Positions 42,642 through 50,790 of a stretch of 64,000 bases of DNA are shown one piece after another. Every line of letters starts with the position of its first letter. The stretch's first letter is position 1. Origin of the DNA: Streptomyces sporangiiformans. Lineage in GTDB: Bacteria > Actinomycetota > Actinomycetes > Streptomycetales > Streptomycetaceae. The notes beneath the pieces are model-generated. The model saw nothing but the letters and a program-made list of their open reading frames with translations, was not told the origin of the DNA and did not search any database. A program made the translations under genes and the position numbers. The DNA is taken from NCBI RefSeq assembly GCF_005768555.2, contig NZ_VCHX02000320.1, forward strand, positions 8,484-72,483, read 5' to 3'.

Positions 42642-44282
42642 ATGAGAAGACGGATCGTCATGTCCATGCTCGCCGGAGTGACCTTCATGGCGAGCACACT
42701 CCTCGCAGCGGTTCCCGCCCCGGCCGCCGAATTAGACCAACCATCCGCTCCATCCCCCGCTCAAGCCGGCGAACCCGCCCAACCGCCCGCCGAGTTCGGT
42801 ACCGACTGGCACGACCCCCTGACGGCGGGCCCGCCCGTCACCAGGCCCGACGCGAAGTCCTGCGAAGTGACGGTCGCCGAGGCGCAGTTCCGGGACTTCA
42901 CGCCCTACAAGGGCACGTACACGCCCCCACGAGGCTGCGGCGACCGCTGGAGCAAGGTCGTGCTGCGCATGGACGGCAAGGTCAAGGGACGGCAGTTCGA
43001 CCGGCTCGGCTATCTGCACATCGGCGGGGTCGAGGTCTTCCGTACGTCCACTCCGCAGCCCTCGCCGGACGGGATCGCGTGGTCGGTGGAGAAGGACGTC
43101 ACGCGATACACCGACACGTTCCGGCACAGCCGCGACGTCGAGATGCTCATCGGGAACGTCGTCGACGACACGTACACGGGCGTCATCGACGTCAAGGTCA
43201 CGCTGACCTTCTACGAAGGGAAGGCCCCAGCCGTACCCGACCGCGTCCTCACCCTCCAGGACGGCACCCTCACCACGCCCCGCAACAGTGAAAGCATCGT
43301 CGCCGAGGTCTATGCGACGGGATCGGGTGGCGGCTGCGAGGAGTACTGGTATCTCACGGTCCCCGACGCCGCTCCGTACTCCTGCAAAGCGGAACACGGG
43401 CCTTACCGCGAGGTGCAGATCAAGGTCGACGGCCAACTGGCGGGCATCGCCACGCCGTTCCCGACGGTGTGGACCGGAGGCTGGTCCAACCCCTTCCTCT
43501 GGTACGTGATTCCAGGGCCGCGCGCCTTCGACATCAAGCCCGTCGAGTACGATCTGACGCCGTTCGCGGGGCTGCTCAACGATGGCCGTCCGCACCGGAT
43601 CGAGGTCTCCGTAGCCGGCGTTCCACAAGGGCAGACCGGCTGGAGCACCCCGGTGAACGTCCTCGTCCGGCAGGACGCCAAGAGCAGGCAGGTCACAGGC
43701 AAGCTGACCGTTCACCGGGCGAGCGACCTCGCCAACTCCTCGACGTACACGCCCGGTGCGGAGCACCGGCTGGACACCGAGGCCGGTCACCGGCTGACCG
43801 TCTCCGGGTACGTCGACACCTCGCACGGCCGTGTGACGACAACCGTCAGCCGGAAGCTGGCCAACACCTCCGCGCACCGGTGGACCGACGGCGAGAACAC
43901 AGATGCCCTGAAGGCGACCTGGCGTGACGACGAGACGGTCACCGTCGACGGGCGCGGGCCGGCCAAGGCGGCCCGCACGCACCGCACGTACACCATGGAC
44001 GGCACCACGACGCTCGGCGCAGGGGACCGGTTGCGGACGATCATGTCGCTGGCGGACCGAGCCGCGGCCGTCGAGACGCGGGGAGACCGGCGCACGGCGT
44101 GGTCCCGGCTCGACGACACCTACACGGGCGACGCGACCTACACGGCGAACGTGCCGCGCGATCAGCGACACGCGGTCGGCACGACCACAGAGCATTACCG
44201 TCTGTACGGCTCGGGCGGGTGCTACGACCGGCTCCTGGCCACGGTGCAGGGCGTGGTGACCAAGGATCGCGGCGGCTGCTGA
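42642..44282 (+). CDS. Secreted peptide-N4-(N-acetylglucosaminyl)asparagine amidase A (PNGase A)
   Basis: Cleaves N-glycans from the Asn of glycoproteins outside the cell. The 546-residue product has a Sec signal (about 1-29, PAPAAE) followed by the PNGase A domain: CEVTVAEAQFRDFTPYKGTYTPP (about 66-88), WSKVVLRMDGKVKGRQFDRLGYLHIGGVEVFRTSTPQP (about 103-140) and DVEMLIGNVVDDTYTGVIDVKVTLTFYEG. The rest is beta-rich with no recognised second domain. Codon 31 (42732-42734) is TTA, just after the signal cleavage region, so bldA is likely required. It may form a transcript with the L,D-transpeptidase gene. Confidence 0.88.
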   Translation: MRRRIVMSMLAGVTFMASTLLAAVPAPAAELDQPSAPSPAQAGEPAQPPAEFGTDWHDPLTAGPPVTRPDAKSCEVTVAEAQFRDFTPYKGTYTPPRGCGDRWSKVVLRMDGKVKGRQFDRLGYLHIGGVEVFRTSTPQPSPDGIAWSVEKDVTRYTDTFRHSRDVEMLIGNVVDDTYTGVIDVKVTLTFYEGKAPAVPDRVLTLQDGTLTTPRNSESIVAEVYATGSGGGCEEYWYLTVPDAAPYSCKAEHGPYREVQIKVDGQLAGIATPFPTVWTGGWSNPFLWYVIPGPRAFDIKPVEYDLTPFAGLLNDGRPHRIEVSVAGVPQGQTGWSTPVNVLVRQDAKSRQVTGKLTVHRASDLANSSTYTPGAEHRLDTEAGHRLTVSGYVDTSHGRVTTTVSRKLANTSAHRWTDGENTDALKATWRDDETVTVDGRGPAKAARTHRTYTMDGTTTLGAGDRLRTIMSLADRAAAVETRGDRRTAWSRLDDTYTGDATYTANVPRDQRHAVGTTTEHYRLYGSGGCYDRLLATVQGVVTKDRGGC

Positions 44283-44341
44283 GCCGGATCATCTGCGACG
44301 GCGGTTTCACAGAAATCTTTTACACGGACGTGACACGGGCG

Positions 44342-44371
44342 TTGTCAGCGGTAGCAAACACCCCCGATAGT
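44342..44371 (+). promoter_or_regulatory. Candidate dctA promoter
   Basis: TTGTCA (44342-44347) and GATAGT (44366-44371) with 18-bp spacing, in the 145-bp gap before dctA. It resembles a vegetative sigma-70-type promoter; no transcript data are available to confirm it. Confidence 0.4.
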
Positions 44372-44378
44372 GAGCAGC

Positions 44379-44396
44379 GCGGAATTTATTTTCCGC
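44379..44396. promoter_or_regulatory. Perfect inverted repeat in the dctA leader
   Basis: GCGGAA-TTTATT-TTCCGC, six-base arms with an AT-only centre, eight bases downstream of the candidate -10 box. It could be an operator or a leader hairpin. Confidence 0.4.
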
Positions 44397-44427
44397 ATAC
44401 CAGAAGTCTCTTCGGAGGAGTACCACC

Positions 44428-45891
44428 GTGCCGCCGTCTGTACCGTCCCTGCCGCGACGCGTCGCACGCATGCTGCGCACCTCACTGTTCGCGCAGGTCG
44501 CCTGCGCGCTTGTCCTCGGAATCGTCGTCGGACGGCTGTGGCCCGATGTGGGCACAGCCGTCCAGCCGCTCGGCGACGGTTTCATCCGGCTCATCAAGAC
44601 GATGATCTCCCCGCTCGTGTTCCTGGTGGTCGTCGCCGGTATCACCAAGGCCGGTGACCTCAAGGCCTTCGGCCGGATCGGCCTCAAGGCGCTGATCTGG
44701 TTCGAGGTCGCGACCACGGCCGCGCTGCTCATCGGTCTGATCGCCGCCAACGTCTTCAGCCCCGGCAGCGGCATGAACGTCGACCCGTCGCAGCTCGACG
44801 CCTCAGCCGTCGACGACAAGACCGAGGGTGGCTCGCTTCCCTCGACCAGCGAGTTCATCCTGCACGCGCTGCCCGAAAGCGCGTTCGGGGCGTTCACCGA
44901 GAACGCGCTGCTCCAAGTCCTCGTTCTGGCCTGCCTGGTGGGAGCCGCACTGCTGCACCTGGGCAAGACCAAGGTGCCCGCCATCCTGCCCGCCATCGAG
45001 CAGGCCCAGGAAGTCGTCTTCGCGGTCGTCGGGTTCATCATGAAGCTCGCGCCTCTCGCGGTGTTCGGCGCGATGGCCCACCTGGTGGGGGAGTACGGGC
45101 TCGGCGTCATCACGACGTACGGCAAGCTCATAGCTCTCTGCTACGCAGTCGCGTTGGGCTTCCTCGTTCTGCTCGCCGTCGCCCTGAAGGTGGTCACCGG
45201 GCTCAACCTCTGGCAGTTCGTCCGTTACACGCGTGAGGAGATGTTGCTCGCGCTCGGTACGGCCTCCAGCGAGTCCGTCATGCCGCGCATGATGCAGAAG
45301 CTGCGTCAGGCGGGCTGCCGGGACGACGCGGTGGGCCTGGTGCTGCCCACCGGGTACTCCTTCAACCTCGACGGCGCCTCGATCTATCTCTCCATCGGCA
45401 CGCTGTTCATCGCGCAGGCCGTGGGCGTCGACCTCAGCCTGGGGCAGCAGATCACCGTGATCCTTGTGCTCATGCTGACGAGCAAGGGCATGGCCGGCGT
45501 GCCCGGTTCGGCCTTCCTCGCGCTGTCGGCGACCGCCTCCGCGCTCGGGGTCATCCCGGCGGGCGCGGTGGCGCTGCTGCTCGGTGTGGACCGCATCATG
45601 GACTCGATGCGTGTGGCCACCAACCTGCTCGGCAACTGTGTGGCCGTCTTCGCGGTCTCGCGCTGGGAGGGCGCGCTGGACCTGCCGCGGGCCAAGAAGA
45701 TGCTCGCCGGTGAGATCGCGTTCGTGGAGGACGGCGACGACAGTGCGCCGAAAACAGCCACTGCCGAGGGCTCCGAGGGCTCCGAGAGCTCCGACGGCTC
45801 CGGGGCCGCCGAGGCCTCTGGAACCGCCGAGGGATCCGACGTCTCCGAGACCAAGGTGACGGCCAAGGAACCCGCGGGCGAGGCGAGTTGA
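44428..45891 (+). CDS. dctA: Dicarboxylate/proton (cation) symporter of the DAACS family
   Basis: Imports C4-dicarboxylates (succinate, fumarate, malate) across the membrane. The 487-residue product has about eight hydrophobic segments, the conserved SxxxPLVFLVVVAGI entry (about 60-75) and the substrate/cation motifs ALGTASSESVMPRMM (about 275-290) and PTGYSFNLDGASIY (about 308-321). GVDRIMDSMRVATNLLGNCVAVF is the usual final signature. A Ser/Glu/Gly-rich low-complexity tail of about 55 residues follows (GSEGSESSDGSG). GTG 44428 has GGAGG upstream. It lies between PNGase A and a convergent GH109 gene. Confidence 0.95.
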   Translation: MPPSVPSLPRRVARMLRTSLFAQVACALVLGIVVGRLWPDVGTAVQPLGDGFIRLIKTMISPLVFLVVVAGITKAGDLKAFGRIGLKALIWFEVATTAALLIGLIAANVFSPGSGMNVDPSQLDASAVDDKTEGGSLPSTSEFILHALPESAFGAFTENALLQVLVLACLVGAALLHLGKTKVPAILPAIEQAQEVVFAVVGFIMKLAPLAVFGAMAHLVGEYGLGVITTYGKLIALCYAVALGFLVLLAVALKVVTGLNLWQFVRYTREEMLLALGTASSESVMPRMMQKLRQAGCRDDAVGLVLPTGYSFNLDGASIYLSIGTLFIAQAVGVDLSLGQQITVILVLMLTSKGMAGVPGSAFLALSATASALGVIPAGAVALLLGVDRIMDSMRVATNLLGNCVAVFAVSRWEGALDLPRAKKMLAGEIAFVEDGDDSAPKTATAEGSEGSESSDGSGAAEASGTAEGSDVSETKVTAKEPAGEAS

Positions 45892-45895
45892 GAGA

Positions 45896-45927
45896 GGGGC
45901 CCGGCGTACCGCTCACCGCCGGGCCCC
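45896..45927. terminator. Bidirectional terminator between dctA and the GH109 gene
   Basis: Perfect 11-bp GC-rich arms (45896-45906 and 45917-45927) with a ten-base loop, located in the gap between two convergent genes, four bases after the dctA stop. Confidence 0.85.
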
Positions 45928-45949
45928 CGACCGGCCCGACGGCCGTTCG

Positions 45950-47362
45950 TCAGTCCTCGGGTTTCTCCGAATCGACTCCCCGCCGGGCCTTCTTCCACGA
46001 CCCGCGTGTGAAGTCCGGAATCGCCTGCGGTGCTCCGTGCGCCTTGATCGAGGCGTGACTCAGCGGCACCGGCGAGGTCCATGTGGCGGCGTCGTACACG
46101 TCGAAGTCCGGAACGAGCCCCAGCCGCATGCACTGCATCAGCCGGAACACCATGATGTAGTCCATCCCGCCGTGCCCGCCGGGCGGGTTGGCGTGCTCCT
46201 TCCACAGCCAGTGGTCCCAGTCGGCATACGCCGAGAAGTCGCCCCAGACGTCGTCCGTGTGATCCGGCTCCAGGTAGATGCGCTCCGGATAGTCCTCGAA
46301 GACTCCCTTCGTGCCGCCGAGGCTGTTGATGCGCGAGTAGGGATGCGGCGTCGACACATCGTGCTCGAGCCGGATCACCCGTCCCTTCGCGGTCTGTACG
46401 AGGCTGATGGTCCGGTCGCTCTCGACGTACGTCTCCTTCCAACTCGGGTCGCCCGGCGGCATGTGCGCGGCTCGGTACTCGGCCAGGCCGAGCGCGGGCG
46501 TGCCGAAGCTGGAGATGTGCGTGACGCGGTCACCGCGGTTGATGTCCATGTAGTTGGCGACGGGACCGAATCCGTGGTTGGGGTAGAGATCGCCGTGCAG
46601 CCGGGTGTGCCACAGCCGCCTCCACGGCCCCTCGTAGTACTCCGGGTCGAACATCAGGCCGCGTAAGTCGTGGTTGTAGGCGCCGGCGCCGTGCAACAGC
46701 CTGCCGAACTTCCCGGCGTGCGCCATACGCAGCACCCGCGTCTCGTTCCTGCCGTAGCAGCAGTTCTCCAACTGCATGCAGTGTCTGCGGGTGCGCTCGG
46801 ACAGGTCGACGAGTTCCCACAGCTGATCGAGCCGCATCGCGACCGGACACTCCACGCCGACGTGCTTGCCGCTGAGCATCGCCGTCCTCGCCATCTCGAA
46901 GTGCCGGTCCCAGGGCGTTGCCACGTACACGAAGTCGAGGTCGCCGCGCTCGCACAGATCGGCGAAGTCGTGATCGCCCTTCGTGTACGTCGCAGGGGCA
47001 GGCTGTCCCGCGGAGACCACCTTGGCCGCGGCTCTCGCGGTCTTGTCCTTGACCGGATCGCACAGCGCGACCACACGCACCCCGTCGAGGGCCAGGAACA
47101 GGTCGATCATGCCGCCGCCCCGGTTTCCGAGGCCGATGATCCCCACGCGTATCGTGGCGCGCCCTTCGAAGGGCACGCCGATCATGGTCTTTCCCTTCGC
47201 GGTCGGCGGGGCGGCCTCCGTCGCTGCCCGCGCCGTGCCCCCGCCCGTGAAGGCACCGATGCCCAGACCCGCTCCGGCGATGCCGGCGCTGCGCAGCACC
47301 GAGCGCCGGGAGTGGCCCTCGGGGTTCTCGTCAGGTTCCGGTGTCGCGTACTCGTCGTGCAT
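45950..47362 (-). CDS. Exported GH109-type NAD-dependent alpha-N-acetylgalactosaminidase (Gfo/Idh/MocA)
   Basis: Predicted to remove terminal alpha-GalNAc from glycoproteins by the NAD-dependent elimination mechanism of GH109. The 470-residue product has a Tat signal (SRRSVLRSAGIAGAGLGIGAF, about 18-45), a Rossmann NAD-binding domain starting VGIIGLGNRGGGMIDL (about 73-88) and the Gfo/Idh second domain. The signatures HGFGPVANYMDINRGDRVTHISSFGTPA and GGHGGMDYIMVFRL match characterised GH109 enzymes as I recall them. One Leu (TTA at 46664-46666) lies in the catalytic domain, NHDLRG. Assignment to another sugar dehydrogenase subfamily is possible but less likely. Confidence 0.87.
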   Translation of the reverse strand: MHDEYATPEPDENPEGHSRRSVLRSAGIAGAGLGIGAFTGGGTARAATEAAPPTAKGKTMIGVPFEGRATIRVGIIGLGNRGGGMIDLFLALDGVRVVALCDPVKDKTARAAAKVVSAGQPAPATYTKGDHDFADLCERGDLDFVYVATPWDRHFEMARTAMLSGKHVGVECPVAMRLDQLWELVDLSERTRRHCMQLENCCYGRNETRVLRMAHAGKFGRLLHGAGAYNHDLRGLMFDPEYYEGPWRRLWHTRLHGDLYPNHGFGPVANYMDINRGDRVTHISSFGTPALGLAEYRAAHMPPGDPSWKETYVESDRTISLVQTAKGRVIRLEHDVSTPHPYSRINSLGGTKGVFEDYPERIYLEPDHTDDVWGDFSAYADWDHWLWKEHANPPGGHGGMDYIMVFRLMQCMRLGLVPDFDVYDAATWTSPVPLSHASIKAHGAPQAIPDFTRGSWKKARRGVDSEKPED

Positions 47363-47514
47363 CGGACCTCCTCGGTGGGTGAGCGCCGGTTCGGCGCGCA
47401 GTCACCCTCCTCGGGGGCGGAACGGGACGCAAGGGGCGAAAGTGGCCAGGGAGTTGGATCTTCTGTGCAGGGGGTTCTGTGCGGCGTTTCCGGACCTGCG
47501 ACGCCGCGTCCGCG

Positions 47515-47979
47515 TCAGCAGCGGTCCTTCGGCTCCTCGACCGCACCGACACCGTCGACCAGGGTGTTCAGCAGTCCGCCGAGCACCTTGCGCTGGTCGT
47601 CCGTCAGGGGGGCGAGGATGTCCTCGGCCGCGGCCCGGCGCGCGCCGCGCAGCTCCCGCAGTGCCTGGCGCCCGTCGTCCGTCAGCTCGATCCGGATCAC
47701 CCGGCGATTGGTCGGGTCGGGCACGCGGCGCACCCTGCCGCTCGCCTCCAGACCGTCGACCAGCGTCGTCACGGCCCGGGGAACCACCTCCAGGCGCTCC
47801 GCCAGATCGGCCATGCGCGGCGGCGAGCTGTAGTGCGCGAGGGTGCGCAGCAGCCGGGACTGGGCCGGAGTGATGGCGAGCCCGCACAGTTCCAGTTGAC
47901 GCTTCTGGATGCGGTGCACGCGGCGGGTCAGCCGCAGCAGCTGCTCGGCGAGCAGGCCGTCGGCGTCGGGGGTGTTCAT
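47515..47979 (-). CDS. MarR-family transcriptional repressor
   Basis: Likely controls the divergent ABC exporter gene. The 154-residue product has the MarR winged helix (about 35-110: ITPAQSRLLRTLAHYSSPPRMADLAERLEVVPRAVTTLVDGLEASGRVRRVPDPTNRRV) with flanking dimerisation helices. It begins at ATG 47979. A near-perfect palindrome in the 127-bp divergent gap is the probable operator. Ligand unknown. Confidence 0.92.
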   Translation of the reverse strand: MNTPDADGLLAEQLLRLTRRVHRIQKRQLELCGLAITPAQSRLLRTLAHYSSPPRMADLAERLEVVPRAVTTLVDGLEASGRVRRVPDPTNRRVIRIELTDDGRQALRELRGARRAAAEDILAPLTDDQRKVLGGLLNTLVDGVGAVEEPKDRC

Positions 47980-48005
47980 AGCAGGAACAATATCAGGACT
48001 TCGTT

Positions 48006-48038
48006 CATTGTGAGTATAGGTAACAATGAGCTATGCTC
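48006..48038 (+). promoter_or_regulatory. MarR operator overlapping the ABC-exporter promoter
   Basis: TCATTGT (48006-48012) and ACAATGA (48024-48030) form a perfect seven-base palindrome with an 11-base spacer. It overlaps a candidate promoter for the rightward ABC gene, -35 TTGTGA (48010-48015) and -10 TATGCT (48033-48038), spaced 17 bp. A repressor bound here would block RNA polymerase. Confidence 0.65.
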
Positions 48039-48106
48039 CACCAGTGATCGTCGTCCCACAATCCAGCCTTATGTCCCATCGTCGTCCCCACATCCCGTAG
48101 GAGCCC

Positions 48107-49906
48107 ATGCGTCCCGACGAACCCACCTGGACACCACCGCCCTTCGACACCGAACAGCCGCGGCAGGTGCGCCGCATCCTGAAGCTCTTCCGTCCGTACC
48201 GCGGCCGGCTCGCCGTCGTCGGTCTGCTCGTCGGCGCCGCGTCGCTGGTCTCGGTCGCCACACCCTTCCTGCTGAAGGAGATACTCGACACCGCGATCCC
48301 GCAGGCGCGCACCGGTCTGCTGAGCCTGCTCGCGCTCGGCATGATCCTCAGTGCCGTCCTCACCAGCGTCTTCGGTGTGCTGCAGACCCTCATCTCCACG
48401 ACGGTCGGCCAGCGCGTCATGCACGACCTGCGCACCGCCGTCTACGGCCGGCTGCAGCGCATGTCGCTCGCCTTCTTCACCAGAACCCGCACCGGCGAGG
48501 TCCAGTCGCGGATCGCGAACGACATCGGCGGCATGCAGGCCACGGTCACCTCGACCGCCACCTCGCTGGTCTCCAACCTCACCAGTGTGGTCGCCACGAT
48601 CGTCGCGATGATCGCCCTGGACTGGCGGCTGACCGTGGTCTCGCTGCTCCTGCTGCCGGTGTTCGTGTGGATCAGCCGCAGGGTCGGCAAGGAGCGCAAG
48701 AGGATCACCACCCAGCGCCAGAAGCAGATGGCCGTGATGGCCGCCACCGTCACCGAGTCCCTCTCCGTCGGCGGCATCCTGCTCGGCCGCACCATGGGCC
48801 GCGCCGACTCTCTCACGCGGTCCTTCGCGGAGGAGTCCGAAGGCCTCGTCGACCTCGAAGTGCGGTCGAACATGGCGGGCCGCTGGCGCATGGCCGTCAT
48901 CTCGATCGTCATGGCCGCGATGCCGGCCGTCATCTACTGGACCGCGGGCATCGCCCTCCAGTTCGGCGGACCCGCGGTCTCCATCGGCACGCTCGTCGCC
49001 TTCGTCTCGCTGCAGCAGGGCCTGTTCCGGCCGACCGTCAGCCTGCTGTCCACCGGCGTGCAGATCCAGACCTCGCTCGCCCTGTTCCAGCGCATCTTCG
49101 AGTACCTCGACCTGCCCATCGACATCACTGAGCCGGAGCGCCCGATCCACCTCGACCAGATCAAGGGCGAAGTCCGTTTCGAGGACGTCGAGTTCCGCTA
49201 CGACGACAAGAGCGGCCCGATACTCGACGGCATCGACATCACCGTCCCCGCGGGCGGCAGCCTCGCCGTCGTCGGCCCGACCGGCGCCGGCAAGTCCACG
49301 CTCAGCTACCTCGTGCCGCGGCTGTACGACGTCACGGGCGGCCGCGTGACGATCGACGGGGTCGACGTACGCGACCTGGACTTCGACACGCTCGCGCGCG
49401 CGGTCGGCGTCGTCTCCCAGGAGACGTACCTCTTCCATGCCTCCGTCGCCGACAACCTGCGGTTCGCCAAGCCGGACGCCACCGACGAGGAACTGCACGC
49501 GGCCGCGAAGGCCGCCCAGATCCACGACCACATCGCGTCCCTGCCCGAGGGATACGACACGATCGTGGGCGAGCGCGGCCACCGGTTCTCGGGTGGCGAG
49601 AAGCAGCGCCTGGCCGTCGCCCGCACAGTTTTGCGCGACCCACCGGTGCTGATCCTCGACGAGGCGACCAGTGCCCTGGACACCCGCACCGAACGTGCCG
49701 TGCAGGAAGCCATCGACGCGCTGTCGGCCAACCGCACCACGCTGACCATCGCGCACCGGCTGTCCACCATTCGAGGCGCCGACCAGATCGTGGTCCTCGA
49801 CTCCGGACGCACAGCCGAACGCGGCACGCACGAGGAGCTGTTGGGGCGCGGAGGGCATTACGCCGCCCTGGTCCGTCGAGACGCCCAACTGGAGCCAACC
49901 ACATGA
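48107..49906 (+). CDS. ABC exporter half-transporter (multidrug/lipid type)
   Basis: Homodimeric exporter probably induced by a drug or lipid sensed by the divergent MarR protein. The 599-residue product has a type-1 exporter membrane domain (about 30-320) and an ATPase domain (about 355-590). Its motifs are Walker A GPTGAGKST, Q-loop VVSQETYLF, signature FSGGEKQRLAV (FSGGE variant), Walker B VLILDEATSALD and H-loop IAHRLST. Starts at ATG 48107. MltG-like gene follows after 43 bp. Confidence 0.94.
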   Translation: MRPDEPTWTPPPFDTEQPRQVRRILKLFRPYRGRLAVVGLLVGAASLVSVATPFLLKEILDTAIPQARTGLLSLLALGMILSAVLTSVFGVLQTLISTTVGQRVMHDLRTAVYGRLQRMSLAFFTRTRTGEVQSRIANDIGGMQATVTSTATSLVSNLTSVVATIVAMIALDWRLTVVSLLLLPVFVWISRRVGKERKRITTQRQKQMAVMAATVTESLSVGGILLGRTMGRADSLTRSFAEESEGLVDLEVRSNMAGRWRMAVISIVMAAMPAVIYWTAGIALQFGGPAVSIGTLVAFVSLQQGLFRPTVSLLSTGVQIQTSLALFQRIFEYLDLPIDITEPERPIHLDQIKGEVRFEDVEFRYDDKSGPILDGIDITVPAGGSLAVVGPTGAGKSTLSYLVPRLYDVTGGRVTIDGVDVRDLDFDTLARAVGVVSQETYLFHASVADNLRFAKPDATDEELHAAAKAAQIHDHIASLPEGYDTIVGERGHRFSGGEKQRLAVARTVLRDPPVLILDEATSALDTRTERAVQEAIDALSANRTTLTIAHRLSTIRGADQIVVLDSGRTAERGTHEELLGRGGHYAALVRRDAQLEPTT

Positions 49907-49949
49907 AGATATGCCGGATTTGTCCGTTTGTGCGGGTTACCGTGCCCGC

Positions 49950-50789
49950 ATGCAGACCCACACTCCGCCACGGAGCAAGATTCGACTGACGCGCCGGGGC
50001 CGGATCGCCCTCATCGCGACCGGAGCCGTCGTCGCGGCCACCGCCGTGGCGGTGCCGCTGCTGAGCACGGAGGAGGACGCCGGGCCCGCGACCCTGGTGA
50101 TCCCGGAGGGCTGGCGTGCCCGCCAGGTGTACCAGGCCGTCGATCAGGCCCTCGCCCTTCCTGCGGGCACTACCAAGAAGTCCCTGAGCAAGGCCAATCT
50201 CAAGCTCCCCAATGACGCGAACGGCAACCCCGAGGGCTATCTCTTCCCGGCCACGTATCCGATCGACAAACAGTCGACCCCGGCGTCTCTGCTCTCGTTC
50301 ATGGTCAATACGGCGAACCAGAAGTTCACCGGCGGGGCGGTCACGGCAGGAGCCCAGCGGAACGCGATGAACGTGTATCAGACCGTGACCGTCGCCAGCA
50401 TGGTCCAGGCCGAGGCGGCCACCAAAGCGGACATGGGCAAGGTGGCCCGCGTCATCTACAACCGCCTCGACCGGGGCATGCCGCTGCAGATGGACTCCAG
50501 CATCAACTACGCGCTGAACCGCAGCACACTCCGCACCAGCCAGAGCGACACACAGCTCAACAGCCCGTACAACACGTACCAGCGGATGGGGCTGCCGCCC
50601 ACGCCGATCGCCAACCCCGGCGAGGAAGCGATGCGCGCGGCGGTCAGTCCCGCGCGGGGCGACTGGCTGTACTTCGTCACCGTCAAGCCGGGGGACACCC
50701 GCTTCACGGCCAACTTCGAGGAGCACGAAAGAAACGTCGCGGAGTTCAACCGGAATCGCAGGAGTGCATCCGCATCAGCATCCCGCTGA
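49950..50789 (+). CDS. MltG-like endolytic murein transglycosylase, short paralogue
   Basis: Predicted to cut glycan strands near the membrane. The 279-residue product has one N-terminal membrane helix (about 16-38) and the YceG/MltG catalytic region. The segment VASMVQAEAATKADMGKVARVIYNRL holds a Glu that aligns with the MltG catalytic Glu (second Glu of the usual EKE); the first Glu of that motif is Gln here. LQMDSSINYALN, YNTYQRMGLPPTPIANPGE and YFVTVKPGDTRFTANFEEH match the family. It is shorter than usual (family about 330-600 residues). The gene ends two bases from the convergent monooxygenase-like gene. Confidence 0.85.
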   Translation: MQTHTPPRSKIRLTRRGRIALIATGAVVAATAVAVPLLSTEEDAGPATLVIPEGWRARQVYQAVDQALALPAGTTKKSLSKANLKLPNDANGNPEGYLFPATYPIDKQSTPASLLSFMVNTANQKFTGGAVTAGAQRNAMNVYQTVTVASMVQAEAATKADMGKVARVIYNRLDRGMPLQMDSSINYALNRSTLRTSQSDTQLNSPYNTYQRMGLPPTPIANPGEEAMRAAVSPARGDWLYFVTVKPGDTRFTANFEEHERNVAEFNRNRRSASASASR

Positions 50790-50790
50790 C

